Positions 6,210-9,505 of a stretch of 9,505 nt of DNA are shown here, in pieces (positions within the stretch are counted from its first letter, which is position 1; every line of letters begins with the position of its first letter). Source of the DNA: Acidobacteriota bacterium (GTDB lineage Bacteria; Acidobacteriota; Blastocatellia; Pyrinomonadales; Pyrinomonadaceae); NCBI GenBank assembly GCA_013696385.1, contig JACCYR010000127.1, forward strand, positions 1 through 9,505, written 5' to 3'. Position numbers and translations under genes: made by a program. A model generated the notes under the pieces. The model worked only from the letters and a program-made list of their open reading frames with translations. It was not told the origin of the DNA and searched no databases.

Positions 6210-7340
6210 ATGAAAATTTTTGAAGGGAAAAGTCCGGCGGAAAGAAACAAAATCATCGCGGCAATCGTGCTTGGCGCGATGGCTTTGATTGCGCTGACAT
6301 ACACTTTCGGCGGAATGTTTTTCGGCTCTAAAAAGCCTTCCGTCAGCGTCAATGTTTCAGCAACGCCGACACCGAAAATTTCAACGGCAAACGGCGATAC
6401 GCAAAATTCTTCGCTTCCAAGCCAAGAGGAAGAAAATTTTCTTTATACAACCACGCCGGTTGTTTATAATCCGAGTTCGTTTTACGCGCCGGACGCGGGC
6501 AGAAACATCTTTGCGTTTTACGAGCCGCCGCCGCCGACTCCGTATGTTACGCCTGATGTTGTTATCAAACCGCCAACACCCGAACCGACTCCGGTTCCGA
6601 CACCGATACCACCGCTTCTGGTCGGTTTTGTAACGCCGCAAAATGTTTTTTCCGGTTCAAAAACTTTTCGTCTTGAAGTCAACGGCGATAAATTTACGCC
6701 TGATTCGGTGATTTTATTTAACGGGAGCGAACTGCCGACAACTTATATCAGCTCGCAAAAACTCGTGGCAGATATTCCGTCAAATCTGATTGGCGATGCC
6801 GGCGATAGATTTATTATGGTTCGCACGCCGGACGGCAGACTTTATTCAAATCAGGTTTCGCTGACCGTCCAAGCACCGCCGACACCGAAGTTTCAATATA
6901 TCGGGATGATTGCGCGAAAGCGTTACAACAACGACACGGCATATTTTCAGGAAGAAGGAAAACAAACGCCGATTAGTGCGCGTTTAAATGATGTTGTCAA
7001 CGGACGTTTCCGTCTGGTCAGTATTTCAGCTGCCGAAACGATTTTTGAAGACGTGAATTTAGGATTTCGGCACAGACTTGCGCTTTATCGCCCTGAACCC
7101 GGACAAAATACCTCTTCAAACAATCCGAGTTCGCCGAACTTAAATTCTCCAAATGGTATTCCGCGGCGCGGCGAGAATAATTTGTATAATCCCAATCCGT
7201 CTGTGCCGGTCTATATTCCGCCGCAAGGCGAAATTCCGGGCATTCCGGGCGGAATTCCGCGTTACAACCCAACGCCGCAGCAACAGCCGCCACCGCCAAA
7301 AAAGGATGATAATGATGAAGACGACGACGGCGACAACTAA
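6210..7340 (+). CDS. PilP/GspC-like protein with an IPT/TIG domain insert
   Basis: A 376-residue protein read from ATG 6210, preceded by GCGAAAG. Order: cytoplasmic start; membrane helix at about 14-38; a Ser/Thr/Pro linker; the GRNIFAFYEPPPPTP element at 98-112, like the (N/D)-x-F motif region of PilP and GspC proteins; a Pro/Thr repeat hinge (about 119-135); an IPT/TIG immunoglobulin-like domain at about 138-221 (VTPQNVFSGSKTFRLEVNG ... VSLTVQAP); a PilP/GspC homology-region-like beta domain at about 227-292 (KFQYIGMIARKRYNNDTAYF ... GFRHRLALYR); a low-complexity Pro/Asn/Gly tail; and an acidic end (KKDDNDEDDDGDN). PilP is usually a lipoprotein, whereas this one is anchored by a helix like GspC. 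It probably links the PilN/PilO pair to an outer-membrane secretin, with the IPT domain as an extra periplasmic spacer or contact. The function is inferred from position and C-terminal pattern. Confidence 0.7.
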   Translation: MKIFEGKSPAERNKIIAAIVLGAMALIALTYTFGGMFFGSKKPSVSVNVSATPTPKISTANGDTQNSSLPSQEEENFLYTTTPVVYNPSSFYAPDAGRNIFAFYEPPPPTPYVTPDVVIKPPTPEPTPVPTPIPPLLVGFVTPQNVFSGSKTFRLEVNGDKFTPDSVILFNGSELPTTYISSQKLVADIPSNLIGDAGDRFIMVRTPDGRLYSNQVSLTVQAPPTPKFQYIGMIARKRYNNDTAYFQEEGKQTPISARLNDVVNGRFRLVSISAAETIFEDVNLGFRHRLALYRPEPGQNTSSNNPSSPNLNSPNGIPRRGENNLYNPNPSVPVYIPPQGEIPGIPGGIPRYNPTPQQQPPPPKKDDNDEDDDGDN

Positions 7341-7344
7341 AAAA

Positions 7345-8127
7345 GTGGTCAGTTGTCAGTTGTCAGTTGTCAGTTGGAGAAAAGCAAACAAAGGACAAAG
7401 GACAAAGGACAAAGAACAAAAGGGAATGTCTTTAATCGCGGTAATGGCGGTGATGACGCTCTTTGCGATTGCGCTTCTCGCGGTTGCTCCAGCCGTTCAA
7501 CTGGGCGTTCAGCGCGAAAAGGAACTCGAAGCAATCCGACGCGGCGAAGAAGTTGCCAGTGCCATCAGACAGTATGTTGAATTTTATCGGGGAACAAAAC
7601 TTCCCGATTCAATGGACGATTTGCTCGAAGGTTTGCCGCAAGGCACGAAAAAACGGCAGATTTTGCGAGCTTCAGCAGCCGTTGATCCACTTTCCGAAGA
7701 TGGTAAATGGCGGTTGATAAAAGTCAACGGTCAAGCGTTTATCAACTTCGCCAAGCGTATGCAAACTTACAATAACGGGGTTTTGCCGCCAAGTTCCAGT
7801 CAATATCTCGACAATTTTGCTGCCAGGGGGCTTGTTAACATCATCAACAGTCAAAGCGAAAGCGAGGTCAAAGAAGCCGACGAAGAAGAAATCGAAGATT
7901 CAACCGACAATACGCCATTTATCGGTGTTGCTAGTCAAAGCCGAAACACTTCCATCATTGCTTACTACGGCATCGAAAACCACAGCAAGTGGATTTTTAC
8001 GCCGCTTTTCCGCGGTGCGGGAACAAGTATCATAAATCCCAGAGCAGGCACAAACAATCGGGGAGAAAGACCTAATCAAAACTCACAAGAACCGAGAAAC
8101 ACTCTACCGCGAAATACCAGACCATAA
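7345..8127 (+). CDS. Prepilin-like/pseudopilin protein lacking Glu5; start uncertain (GTG 7345 or ATG 7426)
   Basis: From GTG 7345 the product has 260 residues: a 27-residue basic leader ending KEQKG, then a hydrophobic helix MSLIAVMAVMTLFAIALLAVAP. If prepilin peptidase cuts after that Gly, Pro falls at mature position 22, exactly as in type IV pilins and pseudopilins, but Glu5 is replaced by Ala. A helical neck (QREKELEAIRRGEEVASAIRQYVEFYRG) and the segment DPLSEDGKWRLIK follow, as in GspG-like type II secretion/pilus proteins. The C-terminal half is Asn/Ser/Arg-rich with an acidic patch (EADEEEIEDS) and ends in a basic, probably disordered tail. With ATG 7426 it would be 233 residues with no leader. 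Neither start has a well-spaced Shine-Dalgarno, though the AAAGGAC repeats contain AAAGGA cores. It is the fourth gene of the pilus operon. An earlier in-frame ATG at 7153 lies inside the preceding gene and is unlikely. Confidence 0.75.
   Translation: MVSCQLSVVSWRKANKGQRTKDKEQKGMSLIAVMAVMTLFAIALLAVAPAVQLGVQREKELEAIRRGEEVASAIRQYVEFYRGTKLPDSMDDLLEGLPQGTKKRQILRASAAVDPLSEDGKWRLIKVNGQAFINFAKRMQTYNNGVLPPSSSQYLDNFAARGLVNIINSQSESEVKEADEEEIEDSTDNTPFIGVASQSRNTSIIAYYGIENHSKWIFTPLFRGAGTSIINPRAGTNNRGERPNQNSQEPRNTLPRNTRP
7348..7375 (+). repeat. GTCAGTT heptamer tandem array, four exact copies
   Basis: Four perfect, contiguous copies of GTCAGTT (7348-7354, 7355-7361, 7362-7368, 7369-7375). They start 7 bp after the stop of the IPT/PilP-like gene and 3 bases after the first base of a possible GTG start (7345) for the next gene. 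Heptanucleotide arrays of this sort are known from cyanobacteria (STRR elements) and recur in other phyla. The 7-bp unit is not a multiple of three, so gain or loss of one copy shifts the reading frame downstream of the GTG. Confidence 0.95.
7390..7417 (+). repeat. AAAGGAC heptamer tandem array (three exact copies and one variant)
   Basis: AAAGGAC occurs at 7390-7396, 7397-7403 and 7404-7410, followed by the one-base variant AAAGAAC at 7411-7417, 8 bp before the ATG at 7426. In the frame of the prepilin-like gene the array encodes a Lys/Arg/Gln-rich stretch that would form the basic part of a prepilin leader. On the RNA it is also a string of Shine-Dalgarno-like AAAGGA cores. The same heptamer occurs twice at 4481-4494. 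Confidence 0.93.
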
Positions 8128-8152
8128 ATTTCTTCCATTAAAGTCAAACAAA

Positions 8153-8181
8153 AAGTAGTGGTTATGCTTAAACCACTGTTT
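8153..8181 (-). terminator. Hairpin terminator in the convergent gap, best fit for the minus-strand TonB gene
   Basis: AGTGGTT (8157-8163) pairs with AACCACT (8171-8177) around a 7-nt loop, and the stem extends to about 11 pairs (8153-8163 with 8171-8181) with two G-U wobbles. Read on the minus strand, the stem is followed by CTTTTTGTTTGACTTT, a U-rich tail, so it fits an intrinsic terminator for the TonB-domain gene ending at 8208. On the plus strand the tail is poor, so the pilus operon may be less well terminated here. Confidence 0.6.
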
Positions 8182-8207
8182 GCAAGCAAATTAAATTTAG
8201 CTGCCTT

Positions 8208-9505
8208 TTATAAACTAAAATTAAAACTAACGAAACCCGTCGCTTTAACCGGTTCACCGGCGCGGACAAATGGCTTGAATTTCCATTTTTTTATGGCATC
8301 GGTCGCCGCTCCGCGAAGCAGGGAAGGTCCGCTCGTGTTTTGCACCGCTGCAACTTGTCCTTGCTCATCAATAACCACTTCAACTTTAACAACGCCCGTC
8401 ATTCGCATACTTTTTGCCGTCGGCGGATAAACCGGATTAGGCTTTTGGGTGGCATATCCAATCAGCGAACCAACCGCCATCGGCGAATTAGCTTCCGGCT
8501 TTTCCGTATTATTTGCAACAGTTTCTGTTTTAATCTGACCAGAAGTGTTTTTTACAGCTTCATTTTCAACGCGCCGTTCTCTTGCCGCCAAAGACGAGTT
8601 TTTTGTTTCTTCGGATGCCGGTTTTTGGGTTTCGTCCGTTTTCTTTTTTTCTTCTTTCGGCGTTTCGGCGACGGTTGGTTTTTCTGTTTTCGCTACTGTT
8701 TCGCCTAGAGGTTTAGAATTGATGGGCTGGGCTGAATTGGCAATTGATTTATCGGCGGAAGAATTCGGAACAGATTTAAAAGTCGGATTTGCTGAAGCCG
8801 TTTTCGCTTCAGTCATCATATTCGGATTAGTCGGCGGCAGATTCAAAACAGCCGTGTTTTTTTCCGATTGGCTTGCTTCGGTTGGCGGTTCATTGACTGC
8901 ATTGACAATGATGCTGCGTGAATTTGCCATCGATTCACGCACATCAGCGGCTTCGGTTTTCCAACGATTGGCATCGTAATCATCTTTTGCCAAAGTGCTT
9001 CTGACGTTGGTTGCCTCATCAAGCAAAGCTATCGCATCGGAAGTTTTATCTTTATCTTTGCCCAAAACTTTTGATTGTTCAACAATCAATTCCAGCGTTT
9101 CGCGCATTTTTTGGACATCAACCGAGGCTTCAATCGGCAAAGTGCGGTCAGATACGCTCAAACCGAGCGAACGATAGCGTTCAAGCTGGTTTCGCGCCCC
9201 TTTTACGACTTGTCCGGCGACGGCGAAATAATTTGCCGAACCGCCTTGTTTATTAATTTTCGGGGAATTAGAAAGTTCTTTGAGAAAATCCTGAGCGCGA
9301 GAATAATCGCCCTGCTCAAGATAAGAATTCATCAGCAAAACATTGATAACGCCGTTAACGGTCGGGTCGCTTGTTTCGCGCCGGATGTTTTCGAGTTCGT
9401 AGATGGCGGCGTTATAATTTCTGACCGCAATAAACGCTTTAGCTTTTGCTACGCGCTCGCGCATTACATCACCCGATGTTTGCGCGTAACCTAAAATTGA
9501 AAAAA
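8208..9505 (-). CDS. Exported TPR-like/TonB C-terminal domain protein (5' end outside window)
   Basis: The frame stays open from the stop TAA (8210-8208) to the right edge. Upstream of the first internal ATG (9464) it reads FSILGYAQTSGDV, which looks like the end of a signal peptide with a cut near GYA, so the real start lies beyond 9505 and M9464 is internal. In order, the visible 431 residues show a helical, TPR-like region (VAKAKAFIAVRNYNAAIYEL; SYLEQGDYSRAQDFLKEL), a further helical section, about 200 residues of Lys/Glu/Thr/Asn/Pro-rich linker, and a C-terminal TonB domain in the last 80 or so residues (NPVYPPTAKSMRMTGVVKVE; VIDEQGQVAAV; AIKKWKFKP; VSFNFSL). TonB proteins pass energy to outer-membrane transporters, but those are anchored by an N-terminal helix. 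Here a cleaved signal peptide would leave a soluble periplasmic protein, so the role may be structural or adaptor-like. It is convergent with the pilus operon. Confidence 0.85.
   Translation of the reverse strand, partial: FSILGYAQTSGDVMRERVAKAKAFIAVRNYNAAIYELENIRRETSDPTVNGVINVLLMNSYLEQGDYSRAQDFLKELSNSPKINKQGGSANYFAVAGQVVKGARNQLERYRSLGLSVSDRTLPIEASVDVQKMRETLELIVEQSKVLGKDKDKTSDAIALLDEATNVRSTLAKDDYDANRWKTEAADVRESMANSRSIIVNAVNEPPTEASQSEKNTAVLNLPPTNPNMMTEAKTASANPTFKSVPNSSADKSIANSAQPINSKPLGETVAKTEKPTVAETPKEEKKKTDETQKPASEETKNSSLAARERRVENEAVKNTSGQIKTETVANNTEKPEANSPMAVGSLIGYATQKPNPVYPPTAKSMRMTGVVKVEVVIDEQGQVAAVQNTSGPSLLRGAATDAIKKWKFKPFVRAGEPVKATGFVSFNFSL

Noticed and set aside
7153..7344. Long N-terminal extension of the prepilin-like protein from ATG 7153
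   Set aside because: This would overlap nearly 190 bp of the IPT/PilP-like gene in another frame and give an Arg/Ile-rich sequence with no family resemblance.
7348..7417. CRISPR-like array
   Set aside because: Units are 7 bp, contiguous and without spacers, so this is a simple tandem repeat.
8545..8979. Open frame on the plus strand opposite the TonB-domain gene
   Set aside because: It is antisense to the low-complexity linker of a clear gene. Its Phe/Ser/Val-rich composition is typical of the reverse complement of Glu/Lys/Thr/Asn-rich coding DNA, and it has no recognisable domain.
9462..9464. ATG as the start of the TonB-domain protein
   Set aside because: The frame stays open upstream to the window edge and encodes a plausible signal-peptide end, so this Met is internal and the gene is 5'-truncated by the window.

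Overview
The window looks like chromosomal DNA of a Gram-negative (diderm) bacterium. It carries a GT9 heptosyltransferase-like enzyme, a TonB-C-domain protein, a secreted DUF3108 protein and inner-membrane type IV pilus/type II secretion assembly proteins. The mix (PilN, PilO with a long acidic N-terminus, a PilP/GspC-like protein carrying an IPT/TIG domain, and a pseudopilin without Glu5), moderate GC and short heptanucleotide tandem repeats recalls Acidobacteriota, perhaps Blastocatellia. That assignment is inferred from memory of gene style, not from a search.

Left part (1-4127), all on the minus strand and read right to left: a GT9 heptosyltransferase-like gene, a DUF433 antitoxin, a DUF5615 PIN-like toxin, a solitary D12-class adenine DNA methyltransferase and an isoprenylcysteine-methyltransferase-like membrane protein. 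The five genes are very tightly packed (8-bp overlap, 1-bp TAATG overlap, 1-nt gap, 4-bp ATGA overlap), so they are almost certainly one transcript with coupled translation. After a 67-bp gap holding a heptamer-built inverted repeat comes a DUF3108 exported protein that runs off the left edge.

Middle (4128-4571): a 444-bp AT-rich divergent intergenic region with no gene that I can see. It should hold the promoters of both flanking operons and has a small copy of a heptamer repeat.

Right part (4572-8127), plus strand: pilN, pilO, a PilP/GspC-like protein with an inserted IPT/TIG domain, and a prepilin-like protein. This is an inner-membrane alignment subcomplex plus a pilin-like subunit. pilM is not directly upstream and no secretin gene is downstream within the window. 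Two different heptamer arrays (GTCAGTT x4 and AAAGGAC x3-4) lie exactly where the leader peptide of the prepilin-like protein would be encoded, so they bear on where translation starts and whether the protein has a prepilin leader.

Right edge (8208-9505), minus strand, convergent with the pilus genes across a likely terminator hairpin: an exported protein with TPR-like helices, a long low-complexity linker and a C-terminal TonB domain. Its true start lies beyond the window.

No rRNA, tRNA, CRISPR array, transposase or phage gene was recognised. The most unusual points are the IPT/TIG-bearing PilP-like protein, the repeat-encoded prepilin leader and the toxin-antitoxin pair embedded in an envelope/methyltransferase operon.
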